DNA of 64,000 bases, taken from Bradyrhizobium guangxiense. Lineage in GTDB: Bacteria; Pseudomonadota; Alphaproteobacteria; Rhizobiales; Xanthobacteraceae. Shown here piece by piece: positions 1 through 9,388 of this stretch. Every line of letters starts with the position of its first letter. The first letter of the stretch is position 1. The DNA lies in the NCBI RefSeq assembly GCF_004114915.1, contig NZ_CP022219.1, forward strand, positions 2,758,501-2,822,500, read 5' to 3'. The position numbers and the translations under genes are program-made. The notes beneath the pieces are model-generated. The model did not search any database. It worked only from the letters and a program-made list of their open reading frames with translations, and had not been told where the DNA came from.

Positions 1-271
1 CGGAGACGCCGGGATCGACCCCGTACTTCTTGCCTTCCTTGAGCTTGACCTTGTCGTCGATCAGCTCGTTGATGACGTCCTGCCGGCCCGGGGTCTTCTG
101 CGTCGTCAGCTGGTCGAGCTTGGAGCGCTGCTCGATGTCGAAATCGGTGATCGGATCGCCGTTGACCATGACGACGATGTTCTGCGCGCGCGACGGCGAG
201 GGTAGTCCGTTCAGGACCAGGGCGGCACCGATGGCCAGCAGGAGGCGGAAGGCGGGCAATGAGGTCGTCAT
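1..271 (-). CDS. surA: Periplasmic chaperone / peptidyl-prolyl isomerase SurA, N-terminal part
   Basis: Only the first 90 codons are inside the window; the gene runs off the left edge. The ATG at 271 opens a typical Sec signal peptide (MTTSLPAFRLLLAIGAALVL, then a cleavage region ending SRAQ near residue 30). The mature start INDENT-like segment NIVVMVNGDPITDFDIEQR is the hallmark opening of SurA N-terminal chaperone domains, followed by QDVINELIDDKVKL, also characteristic. SurA escorts outer-membrane proteins, LptD among them, through the periplasm. It lies 68 bp downstream of lptD on the same strand, the gene order expected in rhizobia (lptD-surA-pdxA-ksgA). The parvulin domains are not visible here. 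Confidence 0.9.
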   Translation of the reverse strand, partial: MTTSLPAFRLLLAIGAALVLNGLPSPSRAQNIVVMVNGDPITDFDIEQRSKLDQLTTQKTPGRQDVINELIDDKVKLKEGKKYGVDPGVS

Positions 272-339
272 GATTGTCGCTCGCAGGTCAGCCGCGTCGA
301 GCCTGTGATGGGGCAAGCGCGGCCGGCACTTCAAACCGT

Positions 340-2829
340 TCACTGGAGGCCGGAGTTACTGCTGGTCGTCGACGTCGTCGCCAGCGTGCGCAGGCCGATC
401 TGGAACATGAACGCATGGCTCAGCACGGGCGGCGTGGTGCCCGCAGAATAGCTATACGAAGTTACATAGTTCGCCGCCAGCACGAAGCAATCGTCGACAT
501 AGCCGGCACCGAGCACATATTGGTTGATCTTGTTGGCCTCGAGGTCCCAGCGCGCCGAGCCCGACACCACCCAGTTGTTCGCGATCTTCAGCGATCCCGA
601 GGTCAGGATGCCCTCACGGCGGGGCAGATAGCCGAGTTCCGGCTGCGCTGCGTAATTGCCGTACAGCACGGCGACCGACCAGCGATTGAAGTTGGCGCGG
701 CCTTCCGCCTCGAAGCGCTGCACGTTCCAGGTCTGCTCGTCCATGCGGGAGCGGACGCTGAACGTGTAGGTGCTGTTGGGCGAGTAGCTGGCGCTCGCCA
801 CGTAATCGGAACGCGGCTTGTCCAGGCCGGAATCGATGCCCGTGTTGATGGCGTCCTGGACCGCGAAGGAATTCAGGCCGAACAGCTGGTAGGACTGGCC
901 GAACAGCACCTTGACGGCGCCGCCCTTGTCGAACTGCGTGGTGGACTGCACGCCGACATTGGCGCGGCCGCCGCCCTCGACGCGGTCGTAGCCGGAGAAC
1001 TTGTCGACGCTGAACAGGTTCGAGGTGTCGAACACCATGCTCTGGGCGTCCTCGTTCGGAAGCTTGCCGGCATAGGACTCGTTCGGCCGGATGATGATCT
1101 GCGCGATCGGCTCGACCGTGGTCGATCCCCAGGGCTGGATGTTGATGAACGGATAGCGGTATTCGAGGCCCACGGTCGGCATCAGGCGGAACGCCTGGGT
1201 ATCGCCGACCGGAAGATAGTTCGATACGCCCGGTTGGTTGGAGACCGACGAGTTGATCGCGTCGGCGCGCAGACTGGCGAACGGCGTCCAGATCTGGCCG
1301 AACGGATCGGTGTAGGACTTGCGCCACTGCGCTTCCGCGGTGAGGCGGGGGTAGGTGCCGGGGAAGCCGCGCAACAGGCACTGCGACGGCATGCGGGCGA
1401 GCGGATCGGCCGATGCCGTCGTGCACAGGCTGTTGGTGTTGGCGAGCGTCGTGATCGGATCGAACACCGCCTGGTCACGCGACAGGTTCACGAAATTGGT
1501 CTTGTAGCTGAACTCGCCGCCGAAGACCGGATAGTTGAGCACGTTGGAGTAGTCGATCACCGGATAGACGATCGGCACCTGGCTCTGGTTGCCCGAATAG
1601 CTCAGCCAGTACATCGTGCGCGCGTCGAAGAAGCTGCGGTTGCCGACGCCGGTCAGATAGAGCTGCGACAGCGCCTCCGTCGGCAGCAGCAGGAACGAGC
1701 CGAGCGGATCGCGGTACTGATAAAGGCGGTAGTCCGAGAAGAAATAATAGTCGGACATCAGGACGCCGTCCCAGCCCCAGACCCATTTGTCGTTCAGCGC
1801 GAACTGACCCTTGGTGTCGACGGCGCCGCGGAACTGGCGGTCGCCGGGCAGCCCGGCGAACGCGCCGGGATCGAGCTGGTCGATGCCATAGGCGCGGATC
1901 TGGTAGGCGCCGTCGATCAGGCGCTGCCGGAACTCGCCCTGCAGCAGCACGCCTTGGCGCGACATGAAGCGGGGGGTGATGGTCGCGTCCATGTCGGGCG
2001 CGATCGCCCAGTAGTAGGGAATTTCGGCGCCGAAGCCGGTGTTGGTCGTGCCCGGGAAATAGCCCGGCATCAGGAAGCCGCTCTTGCGCTTCACGGTCGG
2101 GTCGGGCGTCGAGAAATAGGGCATGTAGGCGAGCGGCACGCCGAAGAACTCGAGCTGGGCCGTCTCGAAATACAGCATCTTCTCCTGCTGGTCGTGGATG
2201 ATGCGCGCACCCTTGACCTGCCAAAGCGGCGGCTTCTTCGGATCGTCCTTACACGGCGCGCAGGCCGTGTAGACGCCGTTCTCGAACACCGTGTAGTTGC
2301 CGCTGGAGCGGTCGGCGCGGCTTGCCGCCATGCGGGGCTGGTCGGCGGTGTCCACGCGCAGCGAATCGACGAAGCCGTCGCGGTAATCGTCGGAGAGATC
2401 CAGGATCTCGGCATAGGTGATCTTGCCGTCGGCATCCGTCATGCGGATGTTGCCTTCGGCATGCAGCCGCTTGGTCTTCTGGTCGTAGATGACCTTGTCG
2501 GCCTCGACGCTGGTGCCGTTGTAGAACAGCTGAACGTTGCCGACCGCGGAGACGCGCGAATTATTGTAGTCGTAGTCGACCTCGGTCGCCTGAACCAGCA
2601 TCTGGTTGTCGTTGGCGGCCTTCGGCGGCTTGGGGCGCGGCGGCAGCGGATTGTAGGTGAAGCTCTGGGCAGAGGCGGGGGCTACGAGCGCAGCATCCAT
2701 CAGCCCGCCGAGCGAGGCAGCCGTGACGGCGGCAAGCAGCAGCCTGCGGACGGACACGCCGATCCCGTTCGCGCGCACCAAGGTACGCCGCGTCAAACGA
2801 GACACGAGCCCTCGTTGGACGGCAGTCAC
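340..2829 (-). CDS. lptD: LPS-assembly outer-membrane protein LptD
   Basis: An 829-residue outer-membrane LPS translocon, usual length for the family. I chose the GTG at 2829, which overlaps the lptG TAG stop by one base; an upstream ATG at 2895 would lie inside lptG. The long basic n-region leads to a signal peptide ending PASAQ near residue 55. The N-terminal OstA/LptA-like jellyroll follows (VDYDYNNSRVSAVGNVQLFY, KVIYDQKTKRLHAEGNIRM), then a large beta-barrel. Paired cysteines occur in YTACAPCKDDP, in the barrel loop (LCTT, QCLL) and near the C terminus (YVDDCF), fitting the disulphides that LptD needs. It forms one transcription unit with lptF and lptG upstream and surA downstream, so the LPS exporter and the chaperone that assembles it are probably co-expressed. 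Confidence 0.95.
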   Translation of the reverse strand: MTAVQRGLVSRLTRRTLVRANGIGVSVRRLLLAAVTAASLGGLMDAALVAPASAQSFTYNPLPPRPKPPKAANDNQMLVQATEVDYDYNNSRVSAVGNVQLFYNGTSVEADKVIYDQKTKRLHAEGNIRMTDADGKITYAEILDLSDDYRDGFVDSLRVDTADQPRMAASRADRSSGNYTVFENGVYTACAPCKDDPKKPPLWQVKGARIIHDQQEKMLYFETAQLEFFGVPLAYMPYFSTPDPTVKRKSGFLMPGYFPGTTNTGFGAEIPYYWAIAPDMDATITPRFMSRQGVLLQGEFRQRLIDGAYQIRAYGIDQLDPGAFAGLPGDRQFRGAVDTKGQFALNDKWVWGWDGVLMSDYYFFSDYRLYQYRDPLGSFLLLPTEALSQLYLTGVGNRSFFDARTMYWLSYSGNQSQVPIVYPVIDYSNVLNYPVFGGEFSYKTNFVNLSRDQAVFDPITTLANTNSLCTTASADPLARMPSQCLLRGFPGTYPRLTAEAQWRKSYTDPFGQIWTPFASLRADAINSSVSNQPGVSNYLPVGDTQAFRLMPTVGLEYRYPFINIQPWGSTTVEPIAQIIIRPNESYAGKLPNEDAQSMVFDTSNLFSVDKFSGYDRVEGGGRANVGVQSTTQFDKGGAVKVLFGQSYQLFGLNSFAVQDAINTGIDSGLDKPRSDYVASASYSPNSTYTFSVRSRMDEQTWNVQRFEAEGRANFNRWSVAVLYGNYAAQPELGYLPRREGILTSGSLKIANNWVVSGSARWDLEANKINQYVLGAGYVDDCFVLAANYVTSYSYSAGTTPPVLSHAFMFQIGLRTLATTSTTSSNSGLQ

Positions 2830-3926
2830 TAACCGTCCTCCTGATAGAGCAAGGCCAAAAAGCCGGTGAGGCCGCCCACTACAACGGGCAACCACGCCGC
2901 AGCGATCGGATGCATTAACTCAGCCTTGCTCAAGTCCTCAGTTACTTTCGACAGGACGTAGAGCAGAAAGCCTGCGCCCACGCCACTCAAAACCATCTTT
3001 TGCACGCCGCCCATCCGGAAGAAGCGCAACGACACGGAGGCCGCGAGCATCACCATGGCCGCTAGCAAAAACGGCTGAGCCAGAAGCTTTTGATACTGGA
3101 GTCGGTATCCGGCTGTCGCGAAGCCCGAGCTTTCGGAGGAGCGGATGTAGCTCGGTAGTTGCCAAAAGGACACAGTCTCGGGGGTGGAAAAGCTGTTGCG
3201 GACCTGCGCCTCGGTCAGCGTCGTCGGAATCTCCAGGCTGGCCTGGTCGATCGGCGGCGCGTCGAGCGAGAAGCGGCGGACGCCCTTGAACAGCCAGCGG
3301 CCGTTCTCGAGCGTCGCCTCGCGCGCCTCGACCCGTTCTTTGAAGTGCTGGTCCGGATCGAATCGGAACAGCGTGAGCCCGGTCAGCCGGATGCCCTGCT
3401 GCTCGCTGCGCGCCGCATTGATGATGGTCTGGCCGTCGCTGGTCACCTGATTGAGCCAGAAGCCGGAGGCGTCCTGGATGCCGCCGCCGGGCGCCGAGCC
3501 GAACAGCTCGGCCTCCATGCGCTTGGAGAGCTCGCGCAAGTTCGCCGACATCGGATTGTAGGCGACGGTGGCGATCACGCCGATCAGCAGCGCGCTGCCG
3601 AGCGCCGGCGAGATGAACTGCCAGGCGGAGATGCCGGCGGCGCGCGCGACCACCAGCTCCAATCGGCGAGAGAGGGCGAGATAGCAGGTCATGGCGCCGA
3701 TCAGCATGCAGAACGGCGTCAGCTTCTCCAGCAGCTGCGGCACCCGGAACAGCGAGGTCTCGGCCACCATGAGCGCGGAGGCCGATGCCAGTCCTGAGGT
3801 CTTGCGCACCATCTCGATGTAGTCGACCAGCACCAGCAGCAGGAAGATGCTGGCGAACACGCCGAGCGCCGCGACCACGAAGCGGCCGGCGAAATAGCGC
3901 CCGAGTGTGTTGGTGAGCATGCTCAT
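2829..3926 (-). CDS. lptG: LPS export ABC permease LptG
   Basis: A 365-residue YjgP/YjgQ-family inner-membrane permease. With LptF and the ATPase LptB it extracts LPS from the inner membrane and passes it to the periplasmic bridge. Start chosen at the ATG at 3926 (MSMLTNTLGRYFAGRFV), giving a 4-bp ATGA overlap with the lptF stop; longer upstream reading has a basic, non-membrane composition. Layout is three N-terminal membrane helices, a periplasmic jellyroll (roughly residues 130-260) and three C-terminal helices, which is the family plan. LptB is not in this window. Confidence 0.93.
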   Translation of the reverse strand: MSMLTNTLGRYFAGRFVVAALGVFASIFLLLVLVDYIEMVRKTSGLASASALMVAETSLFRVPQLLEKLTPFCMLIGAMTCYLALSRRLELVVARAAGISAWQFISPALGSALLIGVIATVAYNPMSANLRELSKRMEAELFGSAPGGGIQDASGFWLNQVTSDGQTIINAARSEQQGIRLTGLTLFRFDPDQHFKERVEAREATLENGRWLFKGVRRFSLDAPPIDQASLEIPTTLTEAQVRNSFSTPETVSFWQLPSYIRSSESSGFATAGYRLQYQKLLAQPFLLAAMVMLAASVSLRFFRMGGVQKMVLSGVGAGFLLYVLSKVTEDLSKAELMHPIAAAWLPVVVGGLTGFLALLYQEDG

Positions 3927-5092
3927 GCGGTGGCCGGACGTCCGAACAGGCGCGCGATGCGCGCGTTCGACCTGTTGATGGCCTCCATCAGGCCAGGGGG
4001 CGGCTCGACCACGACGCCGCCGATGATCATCCACAGCCCGACCGCGATGGCGCCGAAAACCATCGCGTATTGCACCAGCACCGGGCTTGACGACTTCACC
4101 GCCATCACCGAGCAGGCAAAGCCCGCCATGCGCAGGCCGAACACCGCGAGGATCGAGGAGCCGATCGAGAAGTTGCGGCTCTGACGCGTGGTGCGCGGCG
4201 CGCCCAGGAAGGCGAAGGTCAGCACGGCAAAAGCGAAGGGATAGATCGGCGCGAGCAGGCTGTCGTGCAGGGCCGAGCGGAACTGGCCGGGAATCTGCTT
4301 GTAGACGGGATCATCCTCGGACGGCGAGAACAGCTCCCAGAGATAGCGCTCGCGGATGCCCAGGGTGACGTCGCGGCCCTGGTTGGAGAATTTCGACATG
4401 TCGAAGCCGTAGCGGCCGAACGCCACCAGCGCCGGATCGCGCTTGCCCGCCTCGAAACGCTGGAGATTGCCGGTCTCCAGCACCAGGAACGAGCCGGTGT
4501 CGTTCTTCACGACCTCGCCGCGTTCGGCGACGATCGAGACGCGCTCGTTGGGATCGCGGCGATCGTCGATGAAGATGCCGGCAAGGATGCCGCCGGGCAG
4601 CCGTTCGCGAATCCGGATCGTGAGGTTCTTGTCGAGCTGGGCGAAGCGACCGGGCTGCAGGATGTTGGTGAGCACGTCCGCGGTGATCTCGGCGTCCCAC
4701 TGCTTGATCCGCCGCATGCCGTCGGGAGCAAGATAGGCCGCGATGAAGGCGACCAGCAGCGCCACCACGCAGGTGGCGTAGAAGAACGGATAGAACAGCC
4801 GGAACGGCGAGAAGCCGGCGGCATTCATCACGATGATCTCGGAATCGGTCGCCAGCTTGTTGAGCGTGTGCGAGATCGCGATCATCAGCGCGATCGGCGA
4901 GATGATCAGGACCAGCGCCGGGATGACGAGGCTGGTGATGCCGAGGAAGGTGAGGATGGTCTGACCCTGGCTCGTCATCAGGTCGATGCCGCGCAACGCC
5001 TGCGTAATCCAGATCACGCCGGTGAGGCTGACCAGGACCAGCGCAAACGACGCCAGCGTGGTGCGGAAAATATACCTATCGATCGACCCCAT
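3923..5092 (-). CDS. lptF: LPS export ABC permease LptF
   Basis: A 389-residue partner of LptG. It begins MGSIDRYIFRTTLASFALVL, the standard LptF opening with a membrane helix starting about residue 12. Further helices, a periplasmic domain with the conserved FIDDRRDP and ERGEVVKNDTGSFLVL stretches, and C-terminal helices follow. First gene of the lptF-lptG-lptD-surA run, so the promoter should lie in 5093-5431, which it shares divergently with pepA. Confidence 0.93.
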   Translation of the reverse strand: MGSIDRYIFRTTLASFALVLVSLTGVIWITQALRGIDLMTSQGQTILTFLGITSLVIPALVLIISPIALMIAISHTLNKLATDSEIIVMNAAGFSPFRLFYPFFYATCVVALLVAFIAAYLAPDGMRRIKQWDAEITADVLTNILQPGRFAQLDKNLTIRIRERLPGGILAGIFIDDRRDPNERVSIVAERGEVVKNDTGSFLVLETGNLQRFEAGKRDPALVAFGRYGFDMSKFSNQGRDVTLGIRERYLWELFSPSEDDPVYKQIPGQFRSALHDSLLAPIYPFAFAVLTFAFLGAPRTTRQSRNFSIGSSILAVFGLRMAGFACSVMAVKSSSPVLVQYAMVFGAIAVGLWMIIGGVVVEPPPGLMEAINRSNARIARLFGRPATA

Positions 5093-5431
5093 GCGCTACC
5101 GCACGAATCCCACCAAGACCCCAATGCCGGCCGGAAGTCCGGTTGGCCAACCAATCCCCGACCAGGGGATCCCCAAGGTTGGCCAACAGCTCTTCCGCCA
5201 GCTTACTCTCTCACTACCATCCCTTTGATCCGTCAACAAAATGGCTGCCCCATGGCACCCTCAATATATGGTTAATATTTCCCTCGTTGTGGCGTGGGGG
5301 CCACGGGGGGTGCTTGGCATCTGCCGGGCCGCTGGCCCATAGTGCACATGGCCCAGTGAATCGTCGTTCAGGTCTGGCCGCGGTCACGACCCTGGATGAT
5401 AAAAAGACCAAGATTTTTGAAGGAGTTACCC
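5093..5431. other. Divergent intergenic region between lptF and pepA
   Basis: A 339-bp stretch with no convincing gene. It holds a pair of 12/11-bp palindromes (see separate entry) near the lptF side and an AAGGAGTT ribosome binding site at 5420-5427 for pepA. Both divergent transcripts must start here. I could not assign -35/-10 boxes with confidence. Confidence 0.6.
5141..5187. repeat. Paired GGTTGGCCAAC palindromes forming a nested hairpin
   Basis: GGTTGGCCAACC at 5141-5152 and GGTTGGCCAAC at 5177-5187 are self-complementary and therefore also complementary to each other. Between them ATCCCC (5154-5159) pairs with GGGGAT (5165-5170). The whole can fold into one stem with an interior loop, or serve as two symmetric protein-binding sites 36 bp apart. 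Position 50-95 bp upstream of the lptF start suits an operator or 5'UTR element; function is not known. Confidence 0.5.
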
Positions 5432-6931
5432 ATGTCCGATGCCATCAAGGTCGGCTTCGTCCCGTTGTCATCAGCCGTCCGTGGCATCCTGGTCGTATTC
5501 TGCGACGACAGCCTGAAGGTCGGGCCAGTGACGGCCAAGGCGCTGGGCGGCGCTGTCGATCTCGTGAAGCGCGCGGCGGCGGCCGCCGCCTTCAAGGGGA
5601 AGAGCGGGGCGGCGCTGGATATCCTGGCGCCGGAAGGGGTCAAGGCTACGCGCCTGCTCGTGATCGGCGCCGGCAAGGCGGCCGGCCTGAAGGCGAACGA
5701 TTTCCTCAAATTCGGCGGTGTGGCGGCGAGCAAGCTTTCCGCCGGCAGCGCCGCCATGACCATCATGGCGGAGCTGCCGGGTGGCGCCATGACGAGCGAG
5801 CAGGCGGTTGCGATCGCCTCCGGCCTGCGCCTGCGCGCCTACAAGTTCGACCGTTACAAGACCAAGAAGAAGGACGGCGAGGAGGGCGGCTCGCGCGCCG
5901 ATGTCTCACTTGCGGTCGGCGATGCCGCTGCTGCAAAGAAGGCGTTCGTCGCGGCCGGCCACGTCGTCGACGGCGTGATGATCGCGCGCGACCTCGTCAA
6001 CGAGCCGCCGAACGTGCTGTTCCCCGAGGAGTTCGCGCGCCGCGCCAGCCAGCTCCGCAAGCTCGGCGTCAAGGTCGAGGTGCTCGATGTCAAGGCGATG
6101 CAGAAGCTCGGCATGGGCGCACTGCTCGGCGTCGGCCAGGGCTCGGCACGGCCGAGCCGCACCGTGGTCATGCGCTGGGACGGCGGCAAGAAGGGCGAGG
6201 CGCCGGTCAGCTTCATCGGCAAGGGCGTCTGCTTCGATACCGGCGGCATCTCGATCAAGCCGGCCGGCAGCATGGAGGACATGAAGGGCGACATGGGGGG
6301 CGCGGCCTGCGTCGTCGGCCTGATGCACGCGCTGGCGGCGCGCAAGGCCAAGGCCAACGTGGTCGGCGCCATCGGCCTCGTCGAGAACATGCCTGACGGC
6401 AACGCGCAGCGGCCGGGCGATATCGTCACCTCGATGTCGGGCCAGACCATCGAGATCATCAACACCGACGCCGAAGGCCGCCTCGTGCTGGCCGACGTGC
6501 TCTGGTACGTCGCCAAGAAGGTGAAGCCGAAATTCATGGTGGATCTGGCGACGCTGACCGGCGCGATCGTGGTCGCGCTCGGCACCGAGCATGCCGGCAT
6601 GTTCTCCAACAATGACGAGCTTGCCGAACGCCTGCTGACGGCCGGCGTCGAGTGCGGGGAAAAGGTCTGGCGCATGCCGCTCGGTCCCGAATACGACAAG
6701 CTGATCGATTCCCAGTTCGCCGACATGAAGAACACCGGCGGTCGTCATGGCGGCTCGATCACCGCAGCGCAGTTCCTGCAGCGCTTCGTCGACGGTGTGC
6801 CCTGGGCCCATCTCGACATCGCCGGCACCGCCATGGGCGCGCCCAAGACCGACGTCAACCAGAGCTGGGGCAGCGGCTACGGTGTTCGTCTGCTCGATCG
6901 CCTGGTCGCCGACCATTACGAGCGCAAATGA
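5432..6931 (+). CDS. pepA: Leucyl aminopeptidase (M17 family)
   Basis: A 499-residue cytosolic zinc/manganese aminopeptidase that releases N-terminal residues from peptides. Start at the ATG at 5432 ([14 protein letters not shown]), five bases after an AAGGAGTT site; an in-frame ATG at 5396 lacks one. The M17 active-site signature [12 protein letters not shown] is present around residue 350, with metal and substrate residues in [15 protein letters not shown] and [12 protein letters not shown]. The N-terminal macro-like domain occupies about residues 1-165. It is followed after 7 bp by holC, an arrangement common in proteobacteria. Confidence 0.95.
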   Translation: MSDAIKVGFVPLSSAVRGILVVFCDDSLKVGPVTAKALGGAVDLVKRAAAAAAFKGKSGAALDILAPEGVKATRLLVIGAGKAAGLKANDFLKFGGVAASKLSAGSAAMTIMAELPGGAMTSEQAVAIASGLRLRAYKFDRYKTKKKDGEEGGSRADVSLAVGDAAAAKKAFVAAGHVVDGVMIARDLVNEPPNVLFPEEFARRASQLRKLGVKVEVLDVKAMQKLGMGALLGVGQGSARPSRTVVMRWDGGKKGEAPVSFIGKGVCFDTGGISIKPAGSMEDMKGDMGGAACVVGLMHALAARKAKANVVGAIGLVENMPDGNAQRPGDIVTSMSGQTIEIINTDAEGRLVLADVLWYVAKKVKPKFMVDLATLTGAIVVALGTEHAGMFSNNDELAERLLTAGVECGEKVWRMPLGPEYDKLIDSQFADMKNTGGRHGGSITAAQFLQRFVDGVPWAHLDIAGTAMGAPKTDVNQSWGSGYGVRLLDRLVADHYERK

Positions 6932-6938
6932 TCCTGTG

Positions 6939-7391
6939 ATGACCGAAGCCCTGTTCTATCATCTGCAAAACATGACGGTGGAGAATGTGTTGCCGCCGCT
7001 TCTCGAGAAATCGCTCGAGCGCGGCTGGCGTGTCGTGGTGCAGTCGACCTCGGAGGAGCGGGCCGACGCGCTCGATGCTCACCTGTGGACCTATCGCGAC
7101 GATTCCTTCCTGCCGCACGCGACATGGCGGGTGAACGATGCCGCCGACCAGCCGATCGTGCTGGCGGTCGAGGAGGGCAATCCCAACGGCGCCCATGTCC
7201 GCTTCCTGGTCGATAGTGCCGGCCTCCCGCAGGATGCGCAGGGCTATGAGCGCATGGTGCTGCTGTTCAACGGTGACGATCCGGATGCGCTGGCGCTCGC
7301 CCGCAGCGCCTGGACGGATTGCAAGGCTCGGGGATTTGATGTCACCTATTGGCAGGCCGACGAGCGGGGCCGGTGGCAGCGTCGGAATTAG
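6939..7391 (+). CDS. holC: DNA polymerase III chi subunit
   Basis: A 150-residue clamp-loader accessory protein that links the replisome to single-strand binding protein. It opens MTEALFYHLQNMTVENVLPPLLEKSLERGW and carries the typical DAHLWTYRDDSFLPHATW, matching the family throughout. The start ATG at 6939 lies 7 bp past the pepA stop, so translation is probably coupled and expression comes from the pepA promoter. I saw no holD gene nearby. Confidence 0.92.
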   Translation: MTEALFYHLQNMTVENVLPPLLEKSLERGWRVVVQSTSEERADALDAHLWTYRDDSFLPHATWRVNDAADQPIVLAVEEGNPNGAHVRFLVDSAGLPQDAQGYERMVLLFNGDDPDALALARSAWTDCKARGFDVTYWQADERGRWQRRN

Positions 7392-7530
7392 CGTCCTTGG
7401 CAATCATCCTTGGCAATTAATGATAATTTGCACTTTTCGGGCGATGCTGGCATTGGTCACCTTCGTGCCGCAAAGTGATGTTGGGACAAACGCTTAGGGC
7501 TGGTCCTTCACCTGGGGAATTTGGTTTATC

Positions 7531-8055
7531 GTGCGACATCAAAAGCTTCCCGGCTCGCTCATAATTGCGTTGGCCGCCGTAGCACCGCTGGTCGCGGGCT
7601 GTTCGGGCGGGACTGATCTGTTGTCGAAGGACGCCGAATGGTTCCAGAAGCCCGGCCGTCTCTTCATCAAGAACATCTCGATCGAATCGCCGCCGCTGAC
7701 CCCGGACAAGCCGGTCGGAGCTGAAGATCTCGTCAGCGCCGACGGCGCCTGTCCCGGCATGGCGCCGCCGCCCGGGCCGGCCGATGCCAATGCATCGACG
7801 ACGGCGCCGGCACCGATCGGCGGCACGGTCGCGCTCGGCCACACCGAATGCGACGTGGTGCGCGGCATCGGCGCGCCCTCGAACGTCAATCTCTCCAACG
7901 ATGCCGCCGGCCGCCGCGTCGCCGTCGTGACCTGGACCACCGGCCCGCGCGCCGGCATCTACACCTTCCCCTCCGGCCGCCTGTCCTCGATCGAAGGCAA
8001 TCCCGATCCGCAGCCGGTGCCGAAGGCGGTGAAGCCGAAGAAGAAGCACGCGTAG
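7531..8055 (+). CDS. Putative lipoprotein of unknown function
   Basis: A 174-residue protein starting at GTG 7531. The signal peptide ends in a lipobox (LVAG followed by Cys23), so it is probably lipidated and outer-membrane attached. The C-terminal half (about residues 100-160: TECDVVRGIGAPSNVNLS, RAGIYTFPSGRLSSIE) has the short-helix plus beta-strand pattern of BamE/SmpA-like domains, but this likeness is my inference. It ends in the basic run KAVKPKKKHA. No operon partner is evident; 140 bp separates it from holC. Confidence 0.75.
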   Translation: MRHQKLPGSLIIALAAVAPLVAGCSGGTDLLSKDAEWFQKPGRLFIKNISIESPPLTPDKPVGAEDLVSADGACPGMAPPPGPADANASTTAPAPIGGTVALGHTECDVVRGIGAPSNVNLSNDAAGRRVAVVTWTTGPRAGIYTFPSGRLSSIEGNPDPQPVPKAVKPKKKHA

Positions 8056-8287
8056 GGCGTACCGACGCTATCGATGCTGCGTGCCCCGGGTGCCGTGCAG
8101 CGTGTGAGCGATGCGCTGTCACTTCACGCGGCTGCGTGCTCGACTTTGATCCCGCGCATACCAATGCATCGGTCGCAGCCGCGCGCGCCTACGCACAGAC
8201 CGCAACGCTCCTGGTGCGTCGCTTTGGCGATGGCCGCGCGCCCCGGAATGCGCTTTGATGGCGCCAATAACATTCCGGAGGAAACTA

Positions 8288-9253
8288 ATGCGGTTCATCG
8301 CCCTCGTATCGGCTCTGCTGTTGCCGTTTGGCGCGGCGTTCGCGCAGGACTATCCGACGAGGCCGATCACCGTGCTGGTTCCGTTCGCCGCGGGCGGGCC
8401 GACCGACACCATCGCCCGGCTGACGGCCGCGGGCATGGCGAAATTGCTGGGACAGCAAATCATCGTCGAAAACGCGACCGGCGCCGGCGGCACGATCGGC
8501 ACGACCCGTGCCGCGCGTGCCCAGCCCGACGGCTACACGCTACTGATCCATCATGTCGGCATCTCGACCGCCGCAACGCTCTACCGCAATCTCAGCTACG
8601 ACACCAAGACGGCCTTTGCGCCGATCGGGCTCGTGACCAACGCGCCGATGACCATCATCGCGCGTCCGGATTTTCCGGCGGACACGCTCAAGGACCTCGT
8701 CGCCTACGCCCAGCAGCAGGGCGACAAGCTCACCTACGCCAATGCCGGCTTGGGTGCGGCGTCGCATCTCTGCGGCATGCTGTTCATGACGGCGATCCAG
8801 AAGCAGCTCACCACGGTGCCGTACAAGGGCAACGGCCCGATCATGAACGATCTGCTCGGCAAGCAGATCGATCTCACCTGCGACCAGGCGACGAACACGA
8901 CCGGGCCGATCACGGCCAAGCAGGTCAAGGCCTACGCGGTCACCACCAAGGAACGGCTGAAGAGTCTTCGCGATCTGCCGACGGCCGACGAGGCCGGCCT
9001 CAAGGGGTTCGAGCTCGGCGTCTGGCACGGCCTCTATGCGCCCAAGGGCACGCCGCCGGCGGTCATTCAGAAGCTGACGGCGGCTCTGCAGACCGCGCTG
9101 AAGGATCCGGCCTTGATCGCGCGGTTCAACGACATCAACACCGAGCCGGTGCCGCAGGACAAGGCGACGCCGGAGGCGTTGGGCGCGATGCTGGCGAGTG
9201 AGATCGACCGCTGGGCGCCGATCATCAAGGCCGCCGGCCAATACGCGGATTGA
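8288..9253 (+). CDS. Tripartite tricarboxylate transporter substrate-binding protein (TctC/Bug family)
   Basis: A 321-residue periplasmic receptor. Start ATG 8288 follows GGAGGAAA at 8277-8284; the signal peptide ends FGAAFAQ near residue 19. The mature start DYPTRPITVLVPFAAGGPTD is the family hallmark, and GYTLLIHHVG, ANAGLGAASHLCGMLF and VPYKGNGP follow as expected. Members bind small carboxylates and deliver them to TctAB. No tctA or tctB lies nearby, as is usual for the many orphan receptors in alpha- and betaproteobacteria. The ligand cannot be predicted from sequence. Confidence 0.9.
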   Translation: MRFIALVSALLLPFGAAFAQDYPTRPITVLVPFAAGGPTDTIARLTAAGMAKLLGQQIIVENATGAGGTIGTTRAARAQPDGYTLLIHHVGISTAATLYRNLSYDTKTAFAPIGLVTNAPMTIIARPDFPADTLKDLVAYAQQQGDKLTYANAGLGAASHLCGMLFMTAIQKQLTTVPYKGNGPIMNDLLGKQIDLTCDQATNTTGPITAKQVKAYAVTTKERLKSLRDLPTADEAGLKGFELGVWHGLYAPKGTPPAVIQKLTAALQTALKDPALIARFNDINTEPVPQDKATPEALGAMLASEIDRWAPIIKAAGQYAD

Positions 9254-9345
9254 GCGCGTCCAGCGCACGATCGCCGTGCTGGGGGTCGCTCATAGAGTGG
9301 ATAAAGAGCAGCCCGTTCAATAGCTAAGCGCTCGGTATTACAATG

Positions 9346-9366
9346 CCGGTACTGTGCATGGGGTTG
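9346..9366. repeat. 21-bp sequence repeated at 52037-52057
   Basis: The core CCGGTACTGTGCATGGGG and the following TTG recur exactly at 52037-52057. On the minus strand both copies sit a few bases past a stop codon, of the ABC-F gene here and of the DHFR-like gene at the other site. I recall such a motif as frequent downstream of Bradyrhizobium genes, but cannot confirm its count from this window. Confidence 0.7.
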
Positions 9367-9388
9367 TTTTGCAGGTTTTGATGAGGCG

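Noticed and set aside
274..2832. 852-codon open frame on the plus strand opposite lptD
   Set aside because: It is the antisense shadow of lptD in a GC-rich genome: rich in Arg, Ala, Gly and His-like strings, no family motif, no ribosome site.
7399..7432. CCTTGGCAAT direct repeat and AATGATAAT-like half of a Fur box between holC and the lipoprotein gene
   Set aside because: Only a half match and the repeat is short; no iron-related gene adjoins.
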